From the NCBI GenBank assembly GCA_022059125.1, contig JAEUWY010000016.1, positions 1,426,001 through 1,490,000 of the forward strand: a DNA stretch of 64,000 nt, in the 5' to 3' direction. The notes beneath the pieces are model-generated. The model had not been told where the DNA came from and did no database searches. It worked only from the letters and a program-made list of their open reading frames with translations. Position 1 is the stretch's first letter. Each line of letters opens with the position of its first letter. The position numbers and the translations under genes are program-made. Source of the stretch: Corynespora cassiicola. Taxonomy: Eukaryota; Ascomycota; Dothideomycetes; Pleosporales; Corynesporascaceae. Below, in pieces: positions 22,512-34,124 of the stretch.

Positions 22512-23209
22512 TCAATCGGTGATCGTGGTCGGTGCCAAGGTTCGTAGGGCTATCGAAACGTCATCTTCAGATTTGGTGCCACCAGAGTTCCATTTGACAC
22601 TGCACTGATTAGTACTGCATAGATACTCATCCCCTAAGCTAACTTACAGGTACACGTCGGTTTCGTTTGTGGGGGTCGCCAGAAACTTCATCTCGATTGA
22701 AGCCTCGGCATTCTTGTGGAAGGCCCATCCCCCATAGAGACCAAATCCAGACACTTCTGTTCCATGTGGTACCGTTTCATTACCTTTAACGAAGCCAACT
22801 GGATTCATAGCGCCTTCGGTGATGTCAATGAATAAAGTTGGCTCCGAGGGCCAATCCATCGTTCGTTCGGGTCTGGCGACGAACTTGGTAGTATCGTCAT
22901 CTGCTGGCGTCACTGCAACTCTTAGTGAGCTCAGGCCTCATCTTTGCTTTCGGTTTCAAGTTAGCTCACAGGTGACATTCACAGCTTCAGCTACAAATGA
23001 TGGTGCCCTGAGTCCAACATATGCTTGGCCTTTGAGATCGTAAGCGAAGCTCTTTTGCTATGCTTGCGATACTGACCGTCCCCGTAAAAGAGTTGAAGGC
23101 CTGGTTTAATACCGTTGCCATAAGCATACAAGGTGAAGTTATTTTCGGCCGAGTGCGTCCCACTGATGAAGGAGAGCAGAGCAAGGAACGACGCAGCTTT
23201 GGAAAACAT
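22512..23209 (-). CDS. Small secreted protein in four exons, function unknown
   Basis: 183 residues, reconstructed from exons 23209-23077, 23029-22970, 22918-22648 and 22599-22512. All three introns (47, 51 and 48 bases) have GT-AG ends, and phase closes exactly to a TGA at 22512. The N terminus is a signal peptide (MFSKAASFLALLSFISG, then THSAENN). The mature part begins with a compact sequence (NFTLYAYGNG...LFYGDGQAYVG) and ends with a WN...VSIALRT segment. This layout is familiar from uncharacterised extracellular proteins of plant-associated ascomycetes. Few Cys are present, and several N-glycosylation sites (NFT, NVT, NET) are visible. It could be a secreted effector or surface protein; nothing seen here assigns a biochemical role. 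Confidence 0.7.
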
Positions 23210-25271
23210 GATTGATAAGCTTTGCCAAAAGAGTGACTGGAATTGAGATATGAGTTTAGACGGAACGAGGCATGCAGAACGCACATCTTTGTATGCAACG
23301 GAGCTCCGCAGCTGTGAGTTGCATTCTGGAACAGGGGAAGCCTGCATGCTCAAGCACCAATTGCTTACTGCTTTTGCTCAATGCTGACGACTATGTCGAC
23401 AAAGCTCTCTGCTAGAAGATTACAACAAAACGGGAGACTTGCCCGTTTGGGTACCAGCGCCTGTAGACAATAGAGTACGGCTAATTCCGGTCTCCTTGCA
23501 GGTCTAACGTTTTCAAGCTACTAAAAAAACAATACTAAGCATATTCTAGTGAGCCAAGCAACAGCGAAACCGTGCATTATGCCTCAATACCCCGTGCCAG
23601 ACAAAAATTACCTGCCTTATCCCACATCCTTTCGGTAGCATACCCGCAATAAGCATAAGCGCCATGCTTGTCGATGCAGTGACGTCTCCAGACCTCAGAA
23701 GCATGTTTCAATATACCCCAGATCGAATGTACCGCCTGAATGGTAAATGTGGCAGCTTACGACAAACTATTGTTTGGCGCGTGACAACGGTGCAAGTACC
23801 TCTTTCCCAGTCTCGCTGCATGATCTCTTTGGGCCCACCTACGTTGTCGAATCAACCCGTATCTTCGATTCGGCAATGTATCTCGTTCAGTTCATCTGTT
23901 CCCGCTCCGCTCCTATCGGTATGGTTCTGTTCGGGGTTTTCGTGACTCGCGAGTTACCCCGGTTGCCGAGGAGCTGCCCACGCGATGACGCGGCTTCGCA
24001 CTCTTGTTTCAACGTGCCACTTTTAGACGAAAAGCACCAACAAAACACGTAACTCCAAGGATGGGGGCTGGCTTTAGGGCCAGCGGCGTGTACCTGCGTG
24101 TTGATTCATGTGCTGGACTCTTGGAATCGATGCTCGCTTCCAGGTGCAGTCAAAAGAGTTCAAGGACATCCCAGTTTCTCATGTCCACTAATTGAACTTT
24201 GTCATGGATCGCTACAAACTCTCAACTGTGATGCTAATTTAGTCAAAGAATCTACTCCTATTGCCCATCGGGCGTTGTACTGATCTATTGCTTGAATGTT
24301 CTGCCTGTACCAGCAAGGAATTGGAACTGCTTGACACTAGCGGTTTTCCCATCATTGTCTCGATGCAAGATTAAAATTACCAGTATCGAATGATGCTAGG
24401 TGCCCGAGAGACGCGTGTTCAACCTCAGGCTCACACCCAGCCCGCATCCCAACATCCCTACTTATGCACGTTCCTTCAGCAGGATGGACAGAACTTTGCA
24501 TATCACGCTAAATCAGGGTTCTGACAGAATCTAATGGCTTGGTCGAAGCTACTTCTATTGAATACATGCATCTTGGCAATGTCCAAGGTTGAGCGTGACC
24601 CATAGTACTATTGCTGCCGCACCAATGATAGCGCACTCAACGTCTCGTACATACACTTTCTTTTCTTTCTTATCGTGACGAATCGTTGACGTGGAGTAGT
24701 GAATTGCTGACTCGTTCAAAGCACCCGCTTTATCCGATGCCCCAATCCGTCCAATGCACCCGCCCTACGCAACATACCACCACCACCTTGTATTGCTAGC
24801 CTCATGATATGATACCTGACCCAGCGCTATGCACCAGATATTGGGGATTTTTGTACGAAGGGCCACTACTTTCAGGCCGCGATGCGCACTTACCACCACC
24901 TCAGGAGCCGGAAAGTCTTGCTAGACATCATCCCAAGTGGGCATTTCTCCGATATTGTTCCCCAATGCGTATTTTTAGTCAACTTGGCGCAATAGTAAAT
25001 GCCCGAATTCAAATCAACCATGCATTGTATCACATATGGCTTGGAACGAGAACATAGACTAGCAAGCAGGTGGTGATGATGGTGGAGTGTTGGAGATCCT
25101 AAGCGGCCCTATCTGAATCCACCATCTCCAAGCGCATACGTATAACTTAAAGGCCATGCCGACGAGAATGTATACCTGCATCACACTCTTTTATTCTTCG
25201 TTATTGTTGAGATAGACGTTGTTTATACTGTCAGCTTGGAGGGATTGATTACTATCGTTAACATTTTCACG
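23210..25271. other. Intergenic stretch upstream of the laccase gene
   Basis: Two kilobases without a supportable gene; the open frames are short and without domains. The region separates divergent genes for two secreted proteins and should hold both promoters. A weak TATAAC motif at 25141 lies about 130 bases before the laccase ATG. Confidence 0.45.
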
Positions 25272-27165
25272 ATGATAATTCTTCCTACATTCCTTTCTTT
25301 GATCCTCCTTACCACGGCTGCACCTGCTCCACAAGCAGACCCCTCAGTTTCTGCATCAATTTGTGGTGGTAATACTGCAGAAGATCGCAGTACCTGGTGT
25401 GATTATAGCATCGATACTGACTGGTACCTTGAGGCCCCAGATACTGGGGTGACTGTTGAGGTAGGACCCACCGAGTTGCCCTGAGTGACGTGACTGACGT
25501 TACAGTACTGGTTTGAGGTCACAAATGTGACGCTTGCTCCTGACGGAGTTGAGCGCATCGTTTTGGCCATCAATGGTACCGTGCCAGGGCCTACAATTGA
25601 GGCCAATTGGGTAAGCCCTTTCCTCGGAGACATCCCCCGACCGCCTATGAGTATTGACCAAACCCGTGTAGGGGGATACCTTGAAGATACACGTCACCAA
25701 TAGCCTCACTGCTAATGGTACTGGGATTCACTGGCATGGAATTCGACAGAACTATACTGTGCAGGAAGACGGAGTCCCTTCAATCACTCAATGCCCCATA
25801 GCAGTAAGCTTTTGGATTGCGACATAGGCCCAAGTTTTTGACTGACCCATTTTCTAGCCTGGCGAGTCGCTCACCTATACCTTTAGGGCTACACAGTATG
25901 GCACTAGCTGGTATCATTCGCACTATAGCCTTCAGGCCTGGGAGGGAGTTTTTGGCCCCATCGTAATTCATGGCCCTGCGACTGCCAACTACGACGAAGA
26001 GCTCGACACTATTTTTCTGACAGATTGGAGCCACGATACTGCCGACTCTCTTTATACATATGCTCAGGTCGTAGGACCTCCTCTAATGGAGAATGCTCTT
26101 ATCAATGGCAAGAACACCTACAATGGCGGTGGCTCACGTTATGAAGCTACCTTTGAAGCCGGCAAAAGGTACAGACTGAGACTTATCAACGGTGCCATTG
26201 ATACGCACTTCAAAGTCTCGCTCGATGGACATAACTTTACGGTCATTGCCAACGATTTTGTTCCGATTGTGCCTTTCGAAACAAATGTCATCGACATTAC
26301 AATGGGTCAGTCTTTCCACTGTGCCCTCCACTCCATACTGCTAGTCTAACGCACCAAAGGCCAGCGCTACGACATCATTGTTGAAGCAAACCAAGACCCA
26401 GGGAACTACTGGTTTCGAGCTATACCGCAGCTTGCTTGCTCCAACAACGATTCGCCCGACAACATCCGTGCCATCATTCGCTACGACGCCAGTTCGACCG
26501 AGGACCCCACGACGACAGCCTGGGACCAGACCGACTCGTGCGATGATGCACCTCTCGCATCACTGGTGCCGCATATGCCGCAGACGGTCGTGGACCCGAC
26601 AGCCGACAGCGACCTCACCGTCACCGTCTTTGCGAACACGGAGAACCTTTTCCGCTGGAAGATTGGCATGGAAAGCATGCTTGTGAAGTGGGCTGAGCCG
26701 TCTCTACTTCAGGTCTACGAGGGCAACGCCTCCTTTGAGGCGGAGGAGTGCGTCTACACGCTGCCTGACGCCAACAAGTGGGTGTACTGGGTCATTGAGA
26801 CTGCGATCCCGGTCCCCCACCCTATCCATCTCCATGGCCATGACTTCTTTATCCTGGCCGCTGAGTCCAATGCTGAGTTTGACTCTTCAGTCACACTCAA
26901 CTTGGATAATCCGCCTAGGCGCGATGTTGCTAATCTTCCTGCGAGCGGATACTTGGTTATCGCTTTCCTGACTGACAACCCTGGAGCGTGGTTGATGCAC
27001 TGTCATATTGGATGGCATACTTCTGAGGGTCTTGCCTTGCAATTCGTGGAGCGCGAGAGCGAGATTCCCGCGCTGTTGGATGCCAGTGTGATCACTGATA
27101 CTTGTGCAGCTTGGGATGCTTGGGTCGATGTAGTTGGAATCGAGGAGGAAGACTCTGGTGTATAG
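25272..27165 (+). CDS. Secreted ascomycete laccase (multicopper oxidase)
   Basis: 559 residues from exons 25272-25460, 25506-25610, 25672-25803, 25858-26305 and 26360-27165; the introns are 45-61 bases and all phases close. A signal peptide is present ([20 protein letters not shown]). The four copper-binding blocks are HWHG (His118/His120), WYHSH (His162/His164), [10 protein letters not shown] (His445, 448, 450) and HCHIGWH (His505, Cys506, His507, His511). Leu516, ten residues after the Cys, is the axial position of the type 1 copper. The enzyme would oxidise phenols or amines with reduction of O2 to water, outside the cell. The protein ends in DSGV, matching the conserved DSG(L/I/V) tail that plugs the active-site channel of ascomycete laccases. 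Roles in pigment formation, lignin or phenolic detoxification are possible; no pigment cluster is adjacent. Confidence 0.93.
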
Positions 27166-27347
27166 CGTTTTCATTTTTATCATTAGGGTTTTCGGATGAG
27201 GTCTGGATTTGGGTAATGATGGTGATGGTTTCTTGTCGCATTTGATTTCATAAAAAATCTCCAAGTATCCAAATACTGCAACTACTCAATAATGGTTTAA
27301 GACAAGCACGCCCTGACAAACACGACTATCCAACAGGTGATGTCTTA

Positions 27348-29967
27348 TCAATGGGAAATGTACTGGAATACAGCACTAACCTCCCTCAGATCATGTTCAG
27401 TTTCTTGCCTGAGCAGCAAGTCTTGGATTTTGCCCAAGGGACCCTGGTCACCATCATTCACAAAGTGATTCCATGTACTAGTATCACCATACAGCATTGC
27501 CGGGGCTTTAATCACCTGCCTTCCGTCGTCTTTTCTGCATCTCTTACACTTGAATGTATCATGCGTATCACTGGTTGTGCTGTCTCGATACTGGAAGAGC
27601 TCTCTCAAAGAGTCAATGCTGAAATGGCGCTCGACGTCTTCTGCGGAATCTACCACGCAAGATGAAAGCGATTGTTTATGTGACTGGCGCTGGAAGATCT
27701 TCTCTTCGATGGTTCCAGTGGCAATAAAGCGATAAACGAAACAATCTTTCTTCTGCCCATCACGCCACACACGAGCGAGGGCTTGCTGGTCTGCCGCAGG
27801 GTTCCAATCTGGGTCGAACAGAACGAGACGGTTGGCGCCGATAAGATTTAGACCGCACCCACCAGCTTTAGAGGACAAGAGAAAGACGAACTCTGGGCCC
27901 TCGGGGTCGTTGAATTTGTCTACAAGCTTCTGCCTCTTGCTGACGTTCATGGTGCCATCTAAACGGAGGCAGCCATATCCTCGGGAACGGCATAGTGCGG
28001 CAAATACGTCCAATGTCTGGGTATAGTTTGAAATGAGGACGATTTTGTCATTCGTGTCGGCACGAATGCGGGCAAGCATACGATCGAGCACAAGCATCTT
28101 GCCTGAGTACCAGACTTTGACCTCTCGGTCTCTCCCTCGAGCATCCTTTGGAACAAAATCATCTGGAAGGATATTCTCACATCCTGGAAGGTCCGTCGGC
28201 AAATCTAATAGATCAGGATGATTGCAGAGCTTCTTTAGCATACCAATTGCTTTGAGCGGCTGTGAACCCTTGCCGCGCAACAGGCTCTTGATTTCTGGGG
28301 ACTGGATGAAGTGGCTGTAAAGATCCTTTTGGAAAGGCGCGAGGTTACAAAATACGACGTGCTCATATTTGACTGGCAGATACTTGGAGAGGATATCGTT
28401 GGTCCGCCGAATGATGAACTTATTGACGAGGGCCAAAAGTTCTGCAAGACGTTCGTCACCTTTCTTGCGATCCTCGTCTGTGCCATCCGCGTCACGGCCT
28501 CGCAGGATTGGAATCTCGTACTGCTTGCGAAACTCCATACGCGTACCCAAGTAGTTGGGGTTGGCGAAATTGAGTAACGAAAAGTACTCGGAAAGATCAT
28601 TCTGAATGGGGGTACCGGATAGAATGACGCGCTTCTGAACGTTTAGGCCATTCAGAGCAGTGAACGTCTGACTTTCTCCGTTCTTCAACCTGTGTCCCTC
28701 GTCGCAGAGAAGCAGTCCGATAGGGGTATTTGCAAGTTCGCCAACATTGAGCCGCAGGGTCTCATATGATACAATCAAGACGGGCCTGACAACGGCTCGG
28801 CCGGTGGCGATAGACCATTGCCGTATTTGTTGAACCAATTCGTCTTTCGAAGCTTTACCATCGATGGCAAATGGGGTAACTGCGTCCTTTCCAAGCCACT
28901 TCACAAGCTCATTGGCCCAGTTCCTGACCAAACTAGAAGGACACGCAATCACACATTTTTGAATAGTCGGTTTGCCGGCCTCAGGCGATTGTTTGAGCAG
29001 AGTCCACATCAGAGTGATGCACTGCAGGGTTTTGCCTAAACCCATTTCGTCTGCCATGATACATCCGTTGGCTTTAGCGTCGATCAAGCCCGTGGTACAT
29101 CGATACAGAAACTTGACGCCCTCGACTTGATGAGGACGGAGCACCTTTGCTAGCCTTGGATCAATCACAACCGGTACCCGAGGCCGTTCCTGGTCAACCT
29201 TTTTCTTCAATCCCAGTATGTCGGCGAGACTCTTGTGAACAAGTGGTTCGTTTAGATTCCTGACTTCTTCTTGGCTCAAGCTTGGCTCGACGTCCTCCTT
29301 TGGTACGGGTTTGTCATCAACCGTGGGATCGTACAGAACAATGGCAAATTCTCCACTGGGATCGTGTAGCGGACGGGCAACAAAGACCCTTCCCTGGCGC
29401 ATGCCGAGGAGCGGTGCTGGCCGGAACTGATTGTATGAGCCGGGATCCTTGTTGACAAGCGGAATGGTAAATTTCTGCTTGAAGGCCATGTCCTTGTCTT
29501 TTGGCTTGAACACTGGGAATCGATTCACGTCTCGAGTGGCAAGAGCCAGGCGGTCCTCGTTCGAATACGGCTTATCGCCCTCGGCATTCTCTCCATCGGC
29601 GCCAGCATAGTTTACTTTGCGCCTTTTTCTAGCTGGCTTATCGGATACTCGTGTAGACGTCGCGGCGCCAGGGCATTTGAAGGGCTTATGGAGACGGTCG
29701 GCTGACTGTGGTGTGCCGCCATACAGGCGCGTGGGCTTCGCGGGGGTGCCGCCTTCGCCTGCAGCAAGAGACTTTGGACGGTGCCTAGGCTGTTAGCTTT
29801 ACTGGCATATGGAATGAATTAGACGAGGCGCAGCTCACATGGGAGTCGTAGATGGCGATGTCAATGTAGGGGCAAGGGACGAGGGCGTGCTGGACCGGAG
29901 GTGGCGGCGTGCGACGCGTCGGTAAATGCGCGTCGGCACGTGTGGCGCTAGCGGAAGGCCTAGACAT
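27348..29967 (-). CDS. RAD54: Rad54 homologous-recombination DNA translocase (Swi2/Snf2 ATPase)
   Basis: 856 residues, close to the 852 of fission yeast Rhp54. Exon 1 is 29967-29839 (43 codons) and exon 2 is 29789-27348. The intron is 49 bases with GTGAGC donor and AACAG acceptor, phase 0. Rad54 works with Rad51 in strand invasion and removes Rad51 from DNA. Visible features are the N-terminal KPFKCPG and RKRRKV segments typical of Rad54, then ADEMGLGKTLQ (Walker A, about residue 290), DEGHRLKN (Walker B, about 406), LSGTPIQNDLSEYF, RLDGTMNV, LLSSKAGGCGLNLIGANRL and DPDWNPAADQQALARVWRDGQ. A CKRCRKDDG segment near the C terminus and the final VFQYISH complete the family pattern. The stop is 182 bases from the converging laccase stop, so the 3' untranslated regions are tight or overlap. 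Confidence 0.95.
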
Positions 29968-30114
29968 CGGGAGGCTTGGAACACGTCATCCGAGATGATG
30001 CACAGCAAATCGGTAGGGTCTGCCATCTACATGCATGATTCATTCTGCTCCATTCTACAATCTAGCCGCCCGTCCATCTCCAAAGCTGCCGCACTCAGAG
30101 CCCGCAGTATATCC

Positions 30115-31406
30115 CTATTCGAACACGACGCCCATGCGCCCTTGGGCCTTGTGTGAGTTCTGCTTCTGCATCAGCATTTGTCCACCCTTTGCATTTAGCC
30201 ACTCACCATCAATTCGATCATCTGCGGCACCTCTTCCAGCTTGAATCTCGTCATGTGCGGCTTGATGTTGTGCTTTGCCGAAAACTCAATTGCAGGCCTC
30301 ATGTTGTAGCACGTTCCATTGTTGGCCCCCTTGACCCTATATCTCCCCAGCGCAATATCCAAGGCATTCAGCTCGATTGGCTGCTGTGGAATCCCGACCA
30401 CCATGAGTAAACCGAGGCCGGGCCTGATGATGGCCGGGCATTCACTGTATGACTTCTTAGATGCCGTGAAATTGACCACGGCATCTGCTCCTCCGCCCGT
30501 AATCTCGAGTACTTTCTTCTGCCAATCTTTGTCTTTCAACGAGTTAAAGGCATGGTCTGCACCGCAGGCCTTGGCTTCTTCAAGGGCCTGGTCTGCGATA
30601 TCAAGGCCAATCACCTTGTATCCCATGGCTCTAGTCGTCATCATCAGCGTGTTCCTGCTACATGCTCGATATGCTTACTTTGCGTATTGGATGCCCAAGT
30701 GACCTAACCCCCCACATCCGATGATTGCCATCCATTGACCGGGCTCCAGGCCACAGTCCTCAATCCCATGAAATGCAGTCACGCCCGCACAAAATAGCGG
30801 CGCCGCTGTCTTGACATCCACTAGCGTTGGTCAGCCTGGCAGGTTTCGACGACGGAGAGGATTCCCGAGAACGGGCAAGGACAAAAGAAGAACCTACATT
30901 CAGCAGGTAACACCATGGTCGCCCTAGCATCCACTACTGCGTACTCTTGGAAATAGCCATCCAAAGAAAAGCCCTGCATTTGGGTCTTGCCAGTCTTGCA
31001 CCACGAGTTGTGCACGGTCTTGCACGGGGCGCATTCAAAGCAGCATTCGACGGCACATAGAAAGCCCACATTGTCGCCCAGTTTGAACTGGCTAGCCACT
31101 GCGCCGGTTCCCTTCTTCACAACAGTGCCGCTTGCTTCGTGGCCAATCGTGTGCGGGTTCTTCCCGAGAATGAGGCCTTGGTCGTTTGGTTCAAAGAGCA
31201 TAACATCTGAATGGCACAGGGAAGCGCAGACTATCTTCACGAGTAGTTCATGCTCCCTTGGCTCTGGAATGGGGACCTTGTTGAGATGCAGCTTGTTGTC
31301 CCGAGCATCGTATCTGTATAACTCAGCATCCCACCTCGACTTACACCTTTACAGCAAGAACTTACTGCTGAGCAAGCATTGTTCTCGCTTCCGTGGTCGA
31401 GCCCAT
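30115..31406 (-). CDS. Zinc-dependent alcohol dehydrogenase (MDR family)
   Basis: 355 residues from five exons: 31406-31366, 31313-30898, 30820-30679, 30630-30207 and 30159-30115. The introns are 47-77 bases and every phase closes. The catalytic zinc ligands are Cys47 (in CHSD) and His72 (GHEASG). The structural zinc lobe is Cys105, Cys108, Cys111 and Cys119. The NAD(P)-binding loop is GCGGLGHLGIQYAKAMGYKV. The last exon (NSHKAQGRMGVVFE) matches the expected end of the family in length when the second of two nearby AG acceptors is used. The enzyme oxidises alcohols or reduces aldehydes in the cytosol; the exact substrate cannot be read. Its stop lies 147 bases from the Rad54 start, on the same strand. 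Confidence 0.9.
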
Positions 31407-33344
31407 TGCAGGGGTTTGTTCTTACTGCCAAGCGAAGAGGTATCCCAGTTGCTATGATTCAAGACTCTAGGTGCATGGAGGAGGAGACACCAAGTCGTGC
31501 CTTGGTCTGTTGCCGCTGCAAGATTGTGTCGTTGATGGTAAACAAACTGTCGAGTGAGAAGTTGCCTTCTCAGGAATACGGAGTAGTAATCTTTGTTGAG
31601 AGACGGATGGTGGGTGTTCAAGGCCAGGGAACGGCTGCGCATGATAACGGCGTGTGTGTATTAAAAACTCGCCTGGTCCAAGGCTGCATGCGGGAAACCT
31701 CAGCCGCTAGCCACGACGAGGAAGAGGGTTCCCGGAGCAAGGAACTCGCGGCCTCAGCATCCCAATGGGGAATTAGCCTCTATGGTGGTTGCGATACGTG
31801 CTAGATTGACGAATTGCATTCAAGACAGTAGGCTGCACCGGGGCCCGGCCAATACATGCCGTCTCTTGGCCGGGTTCCCAGCCTGCCTTCACATAACATG
31901 AACAGGCCTGGGTAGCGCCACGCTGGCCAGGACAAATTTGACAGACAATTCCCCACTTGCTCCTCTTGCGGCAGCATGCAGTCGTACTCTAGCCTTGGAG
32001 CACCTGGCAAGCCAACGTAAAATACCCCACAACCCCGCAGGAGACTTGGCATCGATCGAATGTAGCAACGACAATCGATTCGCACCTTGTTGAGCCATCG
32101 TAGATCCGGCGCCATGGAATTCGATCAGCTTCGGCTGTGCATACCAGCTCGGCAATCTGGATGATGCCTATCCGAGAGTTGCCTTGGGACTAGCGCGCCA
32201 CATTGCATCCAGTCCCAAGTACCGTTCCTTATATGTATTTGCATTGGCTGTTGCTCCAAAATACATATTGAGATATCGAGAAACTCGGTCTTCGCACACA
32301 CGACAGTTTAATCCTAGGGAATTTAATGATCAGCTGTCGGGTTGCTTCCGCCCGTGGGTGCTGTTCATTCCGGTATTTGTAGGTCTCCATTGCAGATACT
32401 GAAGAGGTTTGTAACTCAATTTGTACACCGATAAACGGAGGTCCGTAGCTGACACGCTGTGGTGCGGGGTCGGGAGTCTGCTTAGGCTACTACAAGCGCC
32501 GGTGTTGACGGACATGCATGTCGCTTATTCAACCCCGGTATACGGGACTGGACGGCGAAGCTCATTCTCTACAGGAACGTTGTGATCAATTGCGTTGCTT
32601 GCCAATACTGAAAACTGGCACAAATATCTGACAGATATTGCCATGGCGGTGATTATACTACCAGGCACCTACATGTCGACAATGCGACATACAAAGCGGT
32701 CCTTACTACTTTCGTCATGAGAGAGGAATGGAAATTAAACGCATTAACTAGAGCAGGCAAAAAAAAAAAAAATTTATGCGGAAAAGAGTCACAGATAGCT
32801 TTTCTAACCCAAGCAGTTGCCCCGGTTGCTATAATCCTAGGCCTTGTAATGGTCACTTCACGGCTGATCCAACATTTTGGCAATGCAACCGCCATTGCCC
32901 TTTTTTTTTTGCAGGCACAGATAAGCTACTGTCCATGCATGGGTTCTTGAGTTATACAACTTGCTTTTTTTGTTGGTTACTATGTTTTGTTATTATTTGG
33001 CTTGCACTAGTAATCAATTTAACGAGCATTGCGACGGTTGGTTAATTGATTGTAGGGATGAAGTTGAAGCTCGGGCGAAGGAAGAGCGGACATCAGCAAA
33101 GGAACATGCCACTCCCGGGGTTCGCACACATACACATGACTGATTGGGGCTAAATGCAATGTAATAAGTTAAAATACTTCCACTTGGACTGTGCTTTGAG
33201 ATGAGTGTATAAGTATTGAGAACCCGCTACAGCGTATCATCAGCAACAGACATCACCTTCGCTTCCTCTTAACAGCTACTCCCCCCCCTCTCTCTCAACA
33301 CATCTCAATTGTATTCAGAAGCCATAAAGTCTTCAATCAGCATC
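31407..33344. other. Intergenic stretch between the alcohol dehydrogenase and the polysaccharide lyase
   Basis: Nearly 2 kb without a supportable gene. A13 lies near 32760-32772 and other homopolymers are present. The small frames at 31801-32155 and 32653-32895 lack domains. The end holds the lyase promoter, with TATAAG at 33208-33213. Confidence 0.45.
33208..33213 (+). promoter_or_regulatory. Possible TATA box of the lyase gene
   Basis: TATAAG lies 137 bases before the ATG at 33345, followed by a CT-rich stretch (CCCCCCCCTCTCTCTC) around 33281-33296. Confidence 0.4.
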
Positions 33345-34124
33345 ATGAGCCCGTCCATTTCATCGACTCTTATTCTTTTCCTCGGTGTTTCTCTCGCCGC
33401 CCCATTGACCCCCAACCCGGCTATATTCGCACGAGCTCTGGACCCCACCTGTGCACCCGGTGGCAACTTCGATCTTTCAGTTTTCAACCTCCAGCTGCCC
33501 ACCGGCAGCCCCGGAAAAGTCGACCAAATCTCCGCCTCCAAGCTCAAAGGCTGCTCCGGGTGGCAGGACAAAAAACACTTCTTCACCTCGTCTTCAGGCA
33601 GTCTGGTCATGAAAGTGCCTGGCTCCAAGGATAGCGCGGGCTGTGTGACGACACCAAACAGCAAGCACTGCCGCACCGAGCTGCGCGAGAACAGCCCCAA
33701 GTCCTGGTCCCCGCACAACAGCGTCAATCGGCTCAAGGTGCGCCTCGCCGTCAAGAAGGCCGACGACTCCAAGTACGGGACCGTAATAGGGCAGGTCAAG
33801 GTTGATGACTCGGTTTCCAAGAAGCCCGTCGCTGAGCTCTTCTACAACAAGAGTGGCACGCTGACCATGGGCGTGAGCCAGATCCCGGACGTCAGCTCGC
33901 TCAAGATGACGGAGATTGGGCAGATTGACGTGGGCAAGACGTTCGGCTATGAAATTCGATACGAGAACAATAAGCTCAGCATCAGCATAGATGGTGACGA
34001 GTTCAGGGCTTTGAGTACTGGGAAGTTGACGGGGCCGAAGAGCTACTTCAAGGTTGGGAATTACAATCAGGGAGACAGCCCGAGTGAGGTTGAATTCCAC
34101 GAGATTGACATTGCGCACAGCTAG
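33345..34124 (+). CDS. Secreted PL7-like polysaccharide lyase (alginate lyase 2 family)
   Basis: 259 residues, no intron, with a signal peptide (MSPSISSTLILFLGVSLAAP). The jelly-roll family signatures are present in order: RTELR at 110-114, then a Gln-containing strand GQVKV at 149-153, and YFKVGNYNQ at 234-242, matching YxKxGxYxQ. The family cleaves uronic-acid polysaccharides by beta-elimination. In well-studied PL7 enzymes the middle motif is Q(I/V)H, and the His is a catalytic-site residue; here it reads QVK, so activity or specificity may differ. Fungal relatives may act on glucuronan-like or other acidic glycans rather than algal alginate. Start chosen at the ATG that opens the signal peptide; an upstream in-frame TTG is ignored. 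Confidence 0.85.
   Translation: MSPSISSTLILFLGVSLAAPLTPNPAIFARALDPTCAPGGNFDLSVFNLQLPTGSPGKVDQISASKLKGCSGWQDKKHFFTSSSGSLVMKVPGSKDSAGCVTTPNSKHCRTELRENSPKSWSPHNSVNRLKVRLAVKKADDSKYGTVIGQVKVDDSVSKKPVAELFYNKSGTLTMGVSQIPDVSSLKMTEIGQIDVGKTFGYEIRYENNKLSISIDGDEFRALSTGKLTGPKSYFKVGNYNQGDSPSEVEFHEIDIAHS

Noticed and set aside
31801..32895. Small frames on the minus strand between the alcohol dehydrogenase and lyase genes
   Set aside because: No domain, homopolymer runs and no conserved pattern.
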